DNA of 64,000 bases from Streptomyces sp. RKAG290 (GTDB lineage: Bacteria > Actinomycetota > Actinomycetes > Streptomycetales > Streptomycetaceae). How positions within the stretch are numbered: the first letter of the stretch is position 1; each line of letters starts with the position of its first letter. Shown here one piece after another: positions 19,594 through 29,454 of the stretch. Below the pieces are notes generated by a model that worked only from the letters and a program-made list of their open reading frames with translations, searched no databases and was not told the DNA's origin. The translations under genes were made by a program, and so were the position numbers. Location of the stretch: the NCBI RefSeq assembly GCF_023701695.1, contig NZ_JAJOZC010000001.1:1240001-1304000 (forward strand), read 5' to 3'.

Positions 19594-20231
19594 ACGACTT
19601 CGCCTTCTCCGTGCTCGACATCTTCGCCGAGCCGTACGCGGCGGTGCCGCAGCTGACGGCCCGGCTGCGGATCGAGGAGCTGACCGGCAGGCGCATCCAC
19701 GCTGTCGCGCTGCACTGCCAGGTCCGCATCGAGCCGCAGCGACGGCATTACGACGACGCCGAACAGAGCGGTCTGCAGGCTCTGTTCGGGGGGCGGGACC
19801 GCTGGAACGACACCTTGAAGCCGTTCCAGTGGATGAGCTGCGACACGACGGTGCAGGGCTTCAGCGGCGCCACCGAGGTCGATCTCGCCCTGCCCTGCAC
19901 CTACGACTTCGATGTGATCGGTTCGCGCTATCTGCACGCCCTGGGAGCGGGATCGGTGCCCCTCGCCCTGATGTTCTCCGGCACGGTCTTCACCCGCGGC
20001 AGCAAGGGCTTCGGGGTGGAGCAGGTGCCGTGGGACTGCGAGGCCCGGTACCCGATGCCGGTCGAGGTGTGGCGGAGCATGGTGGCGTCGCACTTCCCGA
20101 ACACCGGCTGGATCAGGCTGGACCACGACGTGCTGGCGCGGTTCGCGGACTTCCGGGCCCGGCGCGGGCTGATCAGCTGGGACGAGACCGTGCAGGCCCT
20201 GCTGGCCGAGAACGACGAGGTGGTCCTGTGA
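19590..20231 (+). CDS. Hydrogenase-cluster protein, DUF6084 family
   Basis: 213-aa soluble protein starting (GTG, GTGA overlap) MNDFAFSVLDIFAEPYAAVP. It has beta-rich conserved segments (HCQVRIEPQRRHYDDAEQ and LPCTYDFDVIGSRYLHAL) and no membrane segment or obvious metal cluster. I associate it with DUF6084, a family seen in hhy operons. Its invariant place between DUF5947 and the 470-residue gene with overlapping starts suggests a stoichiometric partner. Function unknown. Confidence 0.78.
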   Translation: MNDFAFSVLDIFAEPYAAVPQLTARLRIEELTGRRIHAVALHCQVRIEPQRRHYDDAEQSGLQALFGGRDRWNDTLKPFQWMSCDTTVQGFSGATEVDLALPCTYDFDVIGSRYLHALGAGSVPLALMFSGTVFTRGSKGFGVEQVPWDCEARYPMPVEVWRSMVASHFPNTGWIRLDHDVLARFADFRARRGLISWDETVQALLAENDEVVL

Positions 20232-21639
20232 GCCTTGACCAGGTGCGCGTCGTCGCGGACGCGGTGCTGTACGAGGGGTACCTCCTCTACCCGTACCGCG
20301 CGAGCTCGCACAAGAACCAGTCGCGTTGGCAGTTCGGGGTCCTCGGTCCGCCACGCGCGACGGCGGCGAGTTTCGGCGAGGAGCCGGAGATGGAGGCGCA
20401 GTGTCTGCTGGCTCCGGGCGAGGGCCCGGCGGCGGTCACCCTCCATCTGCGCTTCCTTCAGCTGCAGGTCCGTGAGGTGCAGCGCCGGGAGGCGGACGGC
20501 AGCCATGTGCCGGTCGAGAAGCTCACCGTCGACGGGGTCGCGGTGATGACCTGGGACGAGGCGGTCGAGCAGGAGATCGTCCTCGTGGCGGAGCCGTTGG
20601 CCGAGCCGGCGGACGGCGTCCATCAGGTCCCGGGCGGTGAGGAGTCGGAGCCGCTCAGCGATGCGAGCGGCACGGTCGTGGGGCGGATCGTACGGCGCCG
20701 GCTGCCGCTGGCGGTCCGGATCCGGACCGGGAGCACGGTCGACGACGGCTTCGTGCGCCTGACGGTTTCGGTGCGCAACGAGCATCCGGAACCGGTCGCC
20801 ACCAAGGACGCCGCGATCCGCGCCTCGCTGATCGGCGCGCATCTGCTGCTCCGGGCGCACGACGCCGAGTTCGTCTCGCTGCTCGAACCGCCCGCCGGGG
20901 CCTCGGCCGCCGCCGGTCGCTGCCGGCAGCGCAGGTGCTGGCCCGTGCTGGCCGGCCCGAAGGGGTCGACGGACACGGTGCTCGGTGCGCCCATCATCCT
21001 GTACGACTACCCGGAGGTGGCCGAGCAGAGCGCCGGGCCCTGTTCGACTCGACCGAGATCGACGAGATCCTGACCCTCCGGGTGATGACCATGACCCAGG
21101 AGGAGAAGGCGGAGGCACGGGCCACCGATCCGCGGGCCCGGGAGATCATCGACCGGTGCGACGGCATGTCGCCGGCCGATCTGCAGCAGCTGCACGGCCT
21201 GCTGCGCGATCCGCACGCGCCGGCACCGGCCGCCCCGGCGGGTCCCGTCGCCCCGGCGCCCGATGTCCGGGACGCGGAGCCGGCCCCCTTCGACACCGGG
21301 GGCGTGCCCTGGTGGGACCCGGCGGCCGACGCGTCGGTACGGCCGGGGAGCGATGCGGTGACGATCGACGGGGTCCGGGTGGCCAAGGACAGCCTGGTCC
21401 GTGTCCATCCCTCGCGGCGTGCCGACGCGCAGGACCTGTTCTTCGCCGGCCAGGTGGCCAGGGTGACCGCGGTCCTGGCGGATGTGGACGGCGGTACGCA
21501 CGTCGCCCTGGTCCTCGTCGACGACCCGGCTTCGGACCTGCACGACTGGTACGGCCGCTACTTCTACTTCGCGCCCGACGAGCTGACACCGCTGAGCGCC
21601 GAGGAGACGGCGCAGTACCGAGAGGAGAACCGATCGTGA
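20228..21639 (+). CDS. Hydrogenase-cluster conserved protein (about 470 aa), frame broken
   Basis: About 470 aa after restoring one base. The N-terminal part has the conserved start LYEGYLLYPYRASSHKNQSR and a beta-rich body. The C-terminal part, after an Ala/Pro linker, holds a small barrel-like domain with SLVRVHPSRRADAQDLFFAG and DLHDWYGRYFYFAPDELTPL. The frame breaks at about 21034-21037 (GGG run in GCCGGGCCC): upstream reads ...YPEVAEQSAG, then ALFDSTEIDEILTLRV continues in another frame. GTG start overlaps the previous stop and its stop overlaps the next start. Function unknown; no signal peptide or TM. Possibly an assembly scaffold, by position only. Confidence 0.75.
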
Positions 21640-21755
21640 AGAGCCTGGGCATGATCACCGCCGGTGTGGCGGCGGCTGTGGCGCTGGTCGCCGTGGGCGT
21701 GGGGATCAGGTCGATCCCCGACATCCGCCGCTACCTGAGAATCCGCTCGATGTGA
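21636..21755 (+). CDS. 39-aa single-pass membrane peptide (DUF6893-like)
   Basis: 39-aa protein: one hydrophobic segment (MITAGVAAAVALVAVGVGI) then a basic amphipathic tail SIPDIRRYLRIRSM. GTG start overlaps the upstream stop (GTGA), so it is coupled to the hydrogenase operon. I recall small proteins with an RRYLRIRRM-type tail under DUF6893. It could be a membrane anchor for the otherwise soluble hydrogenase complex; this is inference. Confidence 0.7.
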   Translation: MKSLGMITAGVAAAVALVAVGVGIRSIPDIRRYLRIRSM

Positions 21756-21797
21756 GTTCCGATGTGTGAATCCCGATGTGAGTGAGGAAGTGCACCC

Positions 21798-22010
21798 ATG
21801 GCGGACACGCCGAAGAAGGACAGCGCGGTCGAGGAAGAGCCGCAGGAGGTGCGGGGCCCCATGGGCTCGCGCGACACCGGCTCGGACAAGCCGGAGGGCG
21901 GCCCGGCCGACCGGCCGTCGGGCACCTCGGACGAACGCTCCGACACCTCCGTGCAGCCGAAGAAGGCCGAGGACCCCGACTCGCCCTACCTGCAGTCCGG
22001 CGGCGGCTGA
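21798..22010 (+). CDS. 70-aa acidic disordered protein in hydrogenase cluster
   Basis: 70 residues, rich in Asp, Glu, Pro, Ser and Lys, without hydrophobic core, ending EDPDSPYLQSGGG. ATG 21798 lies just after GAGGAAG. Position between the membrane peptide and the maturation protease and the clear ribosome-binding site support a real gene. No family recognised; it may be an intrinsically disordered accessory. Confidence 0.6.
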   Translation: MADTPKKDSAVEEEPQEVRGPMGSRDTGSDKPEGGPADRPSGTSDERSDTSVQPKKAEDPDSPYLQSGGG

Positions 22011-22062
22011 GACGGCGGGGAGCGCCGTCGCGTCCGACCAATTCACCGAGCGGGAGCCGAGG

Positions 22063-22593
22063 ATGACGAAGGAACCGGACACGCCCGGACGGGTGCTGGT
22101 GGCGGGCATCGGGAATCTGTTCCTCGGCGACGACGGCTTCGGCCCGGAGGTCGTCCGACGGCTGGCCGGTTCCGGCGGGATGCCCCCGCAGGTCCGGCTG
22201 GTCGACTACGGCATCCGCGGCATGCACCTCGCGTACGACCTGCTCGACGGGTACGACGCGCTGGTGCTGGTCGACGCGTACCCGGGCGGCGGCCCGCCCG
22301 GGGAGCTGACGGTGCTCCGTATCGGCGTGGCGGACCTCGGTACGGGTGAATTCGACGCCCATGGAATGAATCCGGTCGCTGTCCTTGCAAACCTGGACCA
22401 ATTGGGCGGTACTCTTCCGCTCACCTACCTCGTGGGCTGCACCCCCGCCGGCGTCGAGGAGGGCATCGGGCTCAGTGAAGCCGTCGACAACGCGGTGCCC
22501 GAGGCGATCCGGACAGTGCACACCTTGGTCCGGCAGCTCGTGTCAGCCGTACCGACCGCGTCCGTGAAGAGCGCCGAACCCCGGAGATCCTGA
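22063..22593 (+). CDS. Hydrogenase maturation protease (HyaD/HybD/HupD family)
   Basis: 176-aa Ni-dependent endopeptidase expected to remove the HhyL C-terminal extension after NiFe site assembly. It has the family motif GIGNLFLGDDGFGPEVVRRL (Asp/Glu metal ligand), LVDYGIRGMHLAYDLL, DALVLVDAYPGG, and a HGMNP segment with the conserved His. ATG 22063 has GGGAG upstream. The next gene starts 2 bp after its stop. Confidence 0.9.
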   Translation: MTKEPDTPGRVLVAGIGNLFLGDDGFGPEVVRRLAGSGGMPPQVRLVDYGIRGMHLAYDLLDGYDALVLVDAYPGGGPPGELTVLRIGVADLGTGEFDAHGMNPVAVLANLDQLGGTLPLTYLVGCTPAGVEEGIGLSEAVDNAVPEAIRTVHTLVRQLVSAVPTASVKSAEPRRS

Positions 22594-22595
22594 TC

Positions 22596-25151
22596 ATGTG
22601 CCTTGGCATTCCTGGTCGCGTCGTGGAGATCGTGGACGGGTATGCGGGGCAGCTGGCACTCGTGGACGTGGAGGGCGCGCAGCGGCGCGTCAACATCGGC
22701 ATGCTCGACGAGCCACCCCGTAGCGACGACTGGGTCCTTCTCCACATGGGCTTCGCCGTCGAGCTCATCGACCGGGCGAAGGCCCAGGAAGCCATGGCGG
22801 GCCTGGAGATGATGGGCCGCGGCCGGGAAGAGCGGATCCGGCGCAGGTTCGAGGTGCGCGGCGTCGTGCAGGGCGTGGGCTTCCGGCCGTTCGTCTACGT
22901 CACCGCCTCCGAGCTCATGCTCACCGGCACGGTGACGAACACCGGTGACGGTGTGCTCGCCGAGGTCGAGGGAGGCGCCGACGCCGTGGCGGAGTTCGGC
23001 CGCCGGCTGCGCGACGACGCACCGCCCCTCGCGGTCGTCGAGGACGTCCGTACGAGCGAGCTGGCGACCCGCGGCGGTACCGGCTTCACCATCGAGAAGT
23101 CCAGCGCGGGTGAGGGCGCCAGGACGCTCGTCTCGCCCGACATCGCCACCTGCCAGGACTGCCTGGACGAGATGGGCGACGCCTCGAACCGGCGCTACCG
23201 CCACCCCTTCATCACCTGTACGCACTGCGGCCCCCGGTTCACCATCGTCACCGCAGTGCCGTACGACCGGGCCGCCACCACGATGGCGGCCTTCGACATG
23301 TGCGCGAACTGCCGGGCGGAGTACGAGGATCCGCGCGACCGCCGCTTCCACGCCCAGCCGATCGCCTGCCGCGACTGCGGCCCCCGGCTCGAACTGGTCG
23401 GCAAGGAGGCCGCGGCCCGGGTCCACGACGAGGACGCGCTGCGGGCCGCACGGGAACTCGTCGCCGGTGGCGGGATCATCGCCGTGAAGGGGCTCGGCGG
23501 CTACCACCTGGTGTGCGACGCCCGCAACGACCGGGCCGTGGCCGAGCTGCGCCGGCGCAAGCAGCGTGGCGGCAAGCCCTTCGCGGTGATGGTCGCGGGG
23601 CTCGACGCCGCCCGGGAGCTGGTGACCATGACCGGTGACGAGGAGGAGCTCCTGACCGGCAGCCGCCGGCCGATCGTGCTCCTGCCCCGGCGCCGGGACG
23701 ACCGGGCGCCGGCGGGCGTGTCCGACATGGTGGCGCCGGGCAGCGCCGACCTCGGCCTGCTGCTTCCGTACACCCCGTTGCACGTGCTGCTCCTGGGGAC
23801 CGGGGACGACCGGCCGGGTCCGGACGCGCTGGTGATGACGTCCGCCAACCTGTCGGGCGAGCCGATCGTCACCGACGACGAGGCGGCGCTGACCGTACTG
23901 GCCCCGCTGGTCGACGCGTGGCTGCGGCACGACCGGCGCATCCATGTGCCGTGCGACGACTCCGTCAGCCGGTACGTGGCCGGTGCCGAACTTCCGCTCC
24001 GCAGGTCACGCGGGTACGCCCCACTGCCGCTCGCCCTGCCGTTCGACGTCCCCGCGACGCTCGCGGTGGGCGCCGACCTGAAGAACACCTTCGCGCTGGC
24101 CGAGGGCCGCTACGCCTGGCTCAGCCAGCACGTCGGCGACATGGACGACCTGGCCACGGTCGAGGCGCTGACCCGGACCGAGAAGCACCTGGAAGACCTC
24201 ACCGGTGTGCGGCCCACCCGGCTGGTGGCCGACCGGCACCCCGGCTACCGCTCCGCCGAGTGGGCCCGCGCCCACGCGGCCGGGCGGCCGGTCCGTACCG
24301 TGCAGCACCACCACGCGCACATCGCCTCCGTGATGGCGGAGCACGGCCTGGGCGCCGACGAGAGCGTCATCGGCATCGCCTTCGACGGGACCGGTCACGG
24401 CGACGACGGGGCGGCCTGGGGCGGTGAGGTCCTGGTGGCGGGCTACAAGTCGTTCCGCAGGGCCGCCCACCTGGGCTACGTGCCACTGGCCGGGGGCGAC
24501 GCGAGTGTGCTGCGGCCGTACCGGATGGCGCTCGCGCACCTGCACGCGGCGGGTATCGCCTGGGGTGAGGACTCACCGGCGGTCCGCGCGTGCCCGTCCG
24601 CGGAACGCGACGTGCTGGCGCATCAGTTCACCACCGGTTTCGGATGCGTGCCCACGTCGAGCATGGGCCGGCTCTTCGACGCGGTCGCCTCACTGGCCGG
24701 TGTCCGGCACGAGGTGGCGTACGAGGCGGAGGCGGCCGTGGAACTGGAGGGGCTGGCGCGGACGGCCCGAGCCGACAGCGACACCCCGCAGGTCAGCTAC
24801 TGCTTCGCCGTCAGGCCGGCCACGGGAGAGGAACCCGCCGTCGCCGATCCGGGCCCGGTCGTGCGGGCCGTGGTGTCCGACGTACGGGCCGGTGTGCCCG
24901 CCGAGCTGATCGCCGCGCGCTTCCACGCGTCCGTAGCGGCGCTGATCGCCGACCTCGCGGAGAGCTGCCGCACCCGCACCGGGCTCGGCACCGTGGCCCT
25001 GGGCGGCGGCGTCTTCCAGAACGCCGTGCTGCTCGAAGCGGCCCAACGCGTCCTGACGGCTCGCGGCTTCACCGTCCTGCGGCCCCGGCTGCTGCCGCCG
25101 AACGACGGCGGGATCGCCCTCGGCCAGCTCCTGATCGCCGCATCGGGCTGA
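22596..25151 (+). CDS. hypF: HypC-HypF fusion: hydrogenase chaperone plus carbamoyltransferase
   Basis: 851-aa single open frame. Residues 1 to about 78 are a complete HypC (MCLGIPGRVVEI with the essential Cys2, then the HMGFAVELID region). After about 8 linker residues HypF begins (RRFEVRGVVQGVGFRPFVY): an acylphosphatase domain, two CxxC-x18-CxxC zinc fingers (CQDC ... CTHC and CANC ... CRDC), a YrdC-like domain and a Kae1-like domain with HHHAH and GIAFDGTGHGDDGAAW. HypF makes the carbamoyl adenylate for the CN ligands; HypC with HypD carries the Fe(CN)2CO unit. Usually these are separate proteins. A single-base deletion does not easily explain the fusion (see findings). Confidence 0.88.
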   Translation: MCLGIPGRVVEIVDGYAGQLALVDVEGAQRRVNIGMLDEPPRSDDWVLLHMGFAVELIDRAKAQEAMAGLEMMGRGREERIRRRFEVRGVVQGVGFRPFVYVTASELMLTGTVTNTGDGVLAEVEGGADAVAEFGRRLRDDAPPLAVVEDVRTSELATRGGTGFTIEKSSAGEGARTLVSPDIATCQDCLDEMGDASNRRYRHPFITCTHCGPRFTIVTAVPYDRAATTMAAFDMCANCRAEYEDPRDRRFHAQPIACRDCGPRLELVGKEAAARVHDEDALRAARELVAGGGIIAVKGLGGYHLVCDARNDRAVAELRRRKQRGGKPFAVMVAGLDAARELVTMTGDEEELLTGSRRPIVLLPRRRDDRAPAGVSDMVAPGSADLGLLLPYTPLHVLLLGTGDDRPGPDALVMTSANLSGEPIVTDDEAALTVLAPLVDAWLRHDRRIHVPCDDSVSRYVAGAELPLRRSRGYAPLPLALPFDVPATLAVGADLKNTFALAEGRYAWLSQHVGDMDDLATVEALTRTEKHLEDLTGVRPTRLVADRHPGYRSAEWARAHAAGRPVRTVQHHHAHIASVMAEHGLGADESVIGIAFDGTGHGDDGAAWGGEVLVAGYKSFRRAAHLGYVPLAGGDASVLRPYRMALAHLHAAGIAWGEDSPAVRACPSAERDVLAHQFTTGFGCVPTSSMGRLFDAVASLAGVRHEVAYEAEAAVELEGLARTARADSDTPQVSYCFAVRPATGEEPAVADPGPVVRAVVSDVRAGVPAELIAARFHASVAALIADLAESCRTRTGLGTVALGGGVFQNAVLLEAAQRVLTARGFTVLRPRLLPPNDGGIALGQLLIAASG

Positions 25152-25201
25152 ACCGGCCCCGCCTCCTGCGCACTCCAAGGGATCCACAGAGAAGAGGGAC
25201 C

Positions 25202-25494
25202 ATGTGTCTGGCTGTTCCGGGGCGTGTCCTCAGTACCGCCGAAGTCGACGGCACCGTGATGGCCGAGGTCGACTTCGGCGGGGTGCGCAAGGAGGTCTGC
25301 CTCCAGTACATCCCCGACGTGACGGTCGGTGAATACGTCATCGTGCACGTCGGTTTCGCCATCCAGCGCCTGGACGAACGGTCGGCCCAGGACACCCTTG
25401 CCAACTTCGAGCGGCTCGGCATCCTCGCCGAGGAGTTCGGCGACGGCCTCGAACTCGCGGCCCAGCAGGGCCAGTCCCCCGAAGGAGCCGGCCG

Positions 25495-25498
<4 letters not shown>
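25202..25498 (+). CDS. hypC: Hydrogenase maturation chaperone HypC (second copy)
   Basis: 98-aa HypC/HybG protein, [12 protein letters not shown], with Cys2 for binding the Fe(CN)2CO precursor and the conserved [12 protein letters not shown] segment. GAAGAGGG precedes ATG 25202. The stop overlaps the GTG of hypD, as expected for partners. It is clearly different from the HypC module fused to HypF. One copy may serve the HypD complex and the other a large-subunit chaperone role. Confidence 0.93.
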
Positions 25499-26593
<1,095 letters not shown>

Positions 26594-26597
<4 letters not shown>

Positions 26598-27672
26598 CTG
26601 ACGTGATGCAGGAAGTGCCCGACCTCGACTTCGAGGGGTGGGTCTGCCCCGTACCGCTGCGGGACATCCCGTGTGTCGTGATGGGCCACGGGGCGGCGGC
26701 GCGATGTCCGCCGAACTGATCGAGCATCTGTTCCTGCCGGCTTACGGTGCGGCGGCCGCCTCCGACCTCGGCGACTCGGCCGTCCTGACGGTCGGCTCCG
26801 GTACCCGCCTCGCCTTCTCCACGGACTCGTTCGTGGTGAAGCCGATGTTCTTCCCCGGCGGATCGATCGGTGAGCTGGCAGTGAACGGGACGGTCAACGA
26901 CCTGGCGATGTCGGGTGCGACACCCCTGTTCCTGTCGACCGCCTTCATCCTCGCCGAGGGCACCGAGCTGAGCACCATCGGCCGGATCGCCCAGGCCATG
27001 GGCCGGGCCGCCGGAACCGCCGGCGTCCGGCTGGTCACCGGGGACACCAAGGTCGTGGAGCGCGCCAGTGGCGACGGCGTCTACATCAACACCTCCGGCA
27101 TCGGGGTGATCCCTTCCGGTGTCGACATCCACGCACGCCGGGCGCGCCCCGGGGACGCCGTGATCGTCAGCGGTGACATCGGCGTGCACGGGGTGGCCGT
27201 TATGAGCTGCCGGGAGGGCCTGGAGTTCGGTACGACGGTCGAGAGCGACACCGCTCCGCTGCACGGCCTCGTCGCCGCGATGACCGCCACCGGCGCCGAC
27301 CTCCATGTGCTCCGGGACCCCACCCGCGGCGGTGTCTCGGCGTCGCTGAACGAGATCGCCCGCGCCTCGGACGTGGGCATCGAACTGGTCGAGCGGCTGC
27401 TGCCGGTGCCCGCCACCGTGCGGGACGCGTGCAGTCTGCTCGGGCTCGACCCGCTCCAGGTGGCCAACGAGGGCAAGCTGATCGCGATCGTCCCGGAGGA
27501 GGAGGCGGACCAGGTACTGGCCGCGATGCACGCCCATCCGCTGGGCCGGTCCGCGTGCCGGATCGGCAGCTGCGTACCGGATCATGCCGGGATGGTGGTC
27601 GCACGCACGGGCCTGGGCGGGAGCCGCGTGATCGGGCTCCCGATCGGCGAACAGCTGCCGAGGATCTGCTGA
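26594..27672 (+). CDS. hypE: Hydrogenase maturation dehydratase HypE, frame broken near N-terminus
   Basis: 359 aa after restoring one G. HypE is an AIR-synthase-fold protein that dehydrates the carbamoyl group received from HypF to a thiocyanate on its C-terminal Cys; the end is GEQLPRIC, the diagnostic PRIC motif. The N-terminal extension reads [18 protein letters not shown]. The frame breaks at 26690-26693 (CACGGGGCGG; one extra G restores [16 protein letters not shown]). GTG start overlaps the hypD stop. The body from [15 protein letters not shown] to PRIC is intact. Confidence 0.9.
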
Positions 27673-28389
27673 GTGAGCGCCGAGGGCGCGCTGCTGTTCG
27701 CGCGATACGCCTACCCGCCCAACGAGCTCGGCTACTGCGGTCCCGCCGACGCGGCCGCTCTCCTGCGTCGTGACGCGACCGCCGACATCGAGCGGCGGGC
27801 CAGGCAGTTCGAGGGGGCCTGGTGCTATCTGGAGTACCTGGCGGAGACGGCCGGCATCCCGGACCCGCTCGACGCGCGGGTGGTGGAGGCCTACTGGATC
27901 GGCAACGAGCTGCTGGACCTGGTCGATCCCGGCGCCCTGCTGGAGCGCATGACGGACCGGTTCCGGGGCCAGCTGGGCGGCACCTGGCGCGAGGCCTCGC
28001 GGCGGGCACAGGCCCACCACAGCTTCCAGGTGTTCGAGGTGTACCCATGGGCGCCGATGCTGCGGACGGGCGGCAATCCGACCGCCCTGTCCGTGCTGGA
28101 CCAGTGCCGCATCCGTACGGGGGTGGTCATCGCGGCCGACAGTGAGGTGGCGACCGTACGGTCGCGCCCGCTCGGCTGGGACGGGGCGGGGCTGGTCACC
28201 GGCGAGTGGCGGGAGGAGACCGTGCGCTGCTCGGCCGGCGGGAGGACGCTGATCGACGGCCTCACCCCCGGCGACCGGGTGGCGCTGCACTGGGACTGGG
28301 TGTGCGACGTGCTCACGGACGAGCAGGCCCGGCGCATCGAGTCCCTCGAGACTCTCCGGCACACCGAACTGGGCCTGCTCGCCCGGTGA
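27673..28389 (+). CDS. Hydrogenase-cluster-associated protein, DUF6390-like
   Basis: 238-aa soluble protein starting (GTG, directly after the hypE stop) MSAEGALLFARYAYPPNELG with the early motif GYCGP and a conserved HHSFQVFEVYPWAPMLRTG. No membrane segment. I associate it with DUF6390, seen at the end of actinobacterial hydrogenase clusters. It is the last gene of the cluster; its stop is 1 bp from the stop of the convergent oxidoreductase gene. Function unknown. Confidence 0.75.
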   Translation: MSAEGALLFARYAYPPNELGYCGPADAAALLRRDATADIERRARQFEGAWCYLEYLAETAGIPDPLDARVVEAYWIGNELLDLVDPGALLERMTDRFRGQLGGTWREASRRAQAHHSFQVFEVYPWAPMLRTGGNPTALSVLDQCRIRTGVVIAADSEVATVRSRPLGWDGAGLVTGEWREETVRCSAGGRTLIDGLTPGDRVALHWDWVCDVLTDEQARRIESLETLRHTELGLLAR

Positions 28390-28390
28390 C

Positions 28391-29385
28391 TCACGGGGTG
28401 TCGGTGCCCTCCACGACCAGGACGATCTTGCCCGTGGTCCGGTCGGTCTCGCCGAGGGCGTGGGCCTTGGCAGCTTCGGCGAGCGGGAACGTGGCCTCGA
28501 CGTGGGCCCGGAGCGAGCCCGCTTCCACGAGCTCGGCGACCGCACTCATGCCGGCGTGGTCGGCCTCCACCAGGAGGGTCTCGACGCGGACGCCCCGGGA
28601 CGCCGCCTTCGCCGCTTCGCCCGGGTCGGTTCCCGGCAGGAGCGATACGAGGGTGCCGCCGGTGCGCAGCACGTCGAGGGAGCGGGTGCGGGTGTCGCCT
28701 GAGAGGGGTCCAGGACCATGTCGATGTCCTTGACGGCCTCGGCGAAGTCGGTGGTGCGGTAGTCGATGACCTCGTCGGCGCCGAGTGAGCGGACGAAGTC
28801 GTGCTTGGCCGCACTGGCGGTGCCGATGACGTACGCGCCGCGGGACTTGGCGATCTGGACGGCGAGGTGGCCGACTCCGCCGGCGGCGGCGTGGATGAGG
28901 ACGCGCTGTCCGGCACGGACGTCGGCGGTGTCGACGATCGCCTGGTACGCGGTGAGGGCGGCCAGCGGCAGCGCCCCGGCCTGGATGTGGTCGATGCCGG
29001 CGGGCTTGTGGGCGAAGGCGCGGGCCGGGGCGGCCACGAACTCGGCGTGGGAGCCGACCCCGTACGGGTAGGGGAGCATCCCGAAGACCTCGTCGCCCGG
29101 CTTGAAGATCGTGACGCCGTATCCGACGGCCTCCACGACCCCGGAGACGTCCCAGCCCAGTACCAGCGGGAGGCGGTCCACGAAGAGCCCGTTGGCCCGG
29201 TGCTTCCAGTCGGTGGGGTTGACGCCGGCCGCGTGGACGCGGACCAGGATCTGGCTCAGGCCGGGTGCCGGCCTCGGCAGCCGGACCTCCTTGAGGACCT
29301 CGGGGCCTCCGTGTGTGTCCTGCCTGACGGCGCGCATGGTGTCAGGGGCTTCGGGGTCGGTGTTGTTCGCTGTGCTCTGGCTCAT
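28391..29385 (-). CDS. Zinc-independent quinone oxidoreductase (MDR family), frame broken
   Basis: About 331 aa after restoring one base. NADPH-dependent medium-chain reductase of the quinone-reductase type: a GroES-like N-terminus with LVRVHAAGVNPTDWKHR, the nucleotide-binding motif HAAAGGVGHLAVQIAK, and a C-terminus ending DRTTGKIVLVVEG. No structural zinc Cys group. The frame breaks at 28705-28708 (GGGG on the plus strand; five restore DPLSGDTRTRSLDVLRTGG). Divergent from the GlxA-type regulator gene, with a shared palindrome between them. Confidence 0.85.
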
Positions 29386-29419
29386 GCACCAAGCCTCGCC
29401 GAGCCGGCCGTCCCGTACC

Positions 29420-29435
29420 ATGGCATGATTGCCAT
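29420..29435. promoter_or_regulatory. Palindrome ATGGCA-TGAT-TGCCAT between divergent genes
   Basis: Perfect 6-bp arms with a 4-nt spacer, in the 69-bp gap between the oxidoreductase and GlxA-type regulator starts. Position fits an operator for the neighbouring AraC-type regulator acting on both genes. Confidence 0.5.
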
Positions 29436-29454
29436 CTTTCGACAGGATTCTGCC

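Noticed and set aside
22596..22860. HypC-HypF fusion created by a lost base
   Set aside because: The nearest stop (about 22810) is in a frame reached by two missing or one extra base, not one missing base; kept as a candidate true fusion.
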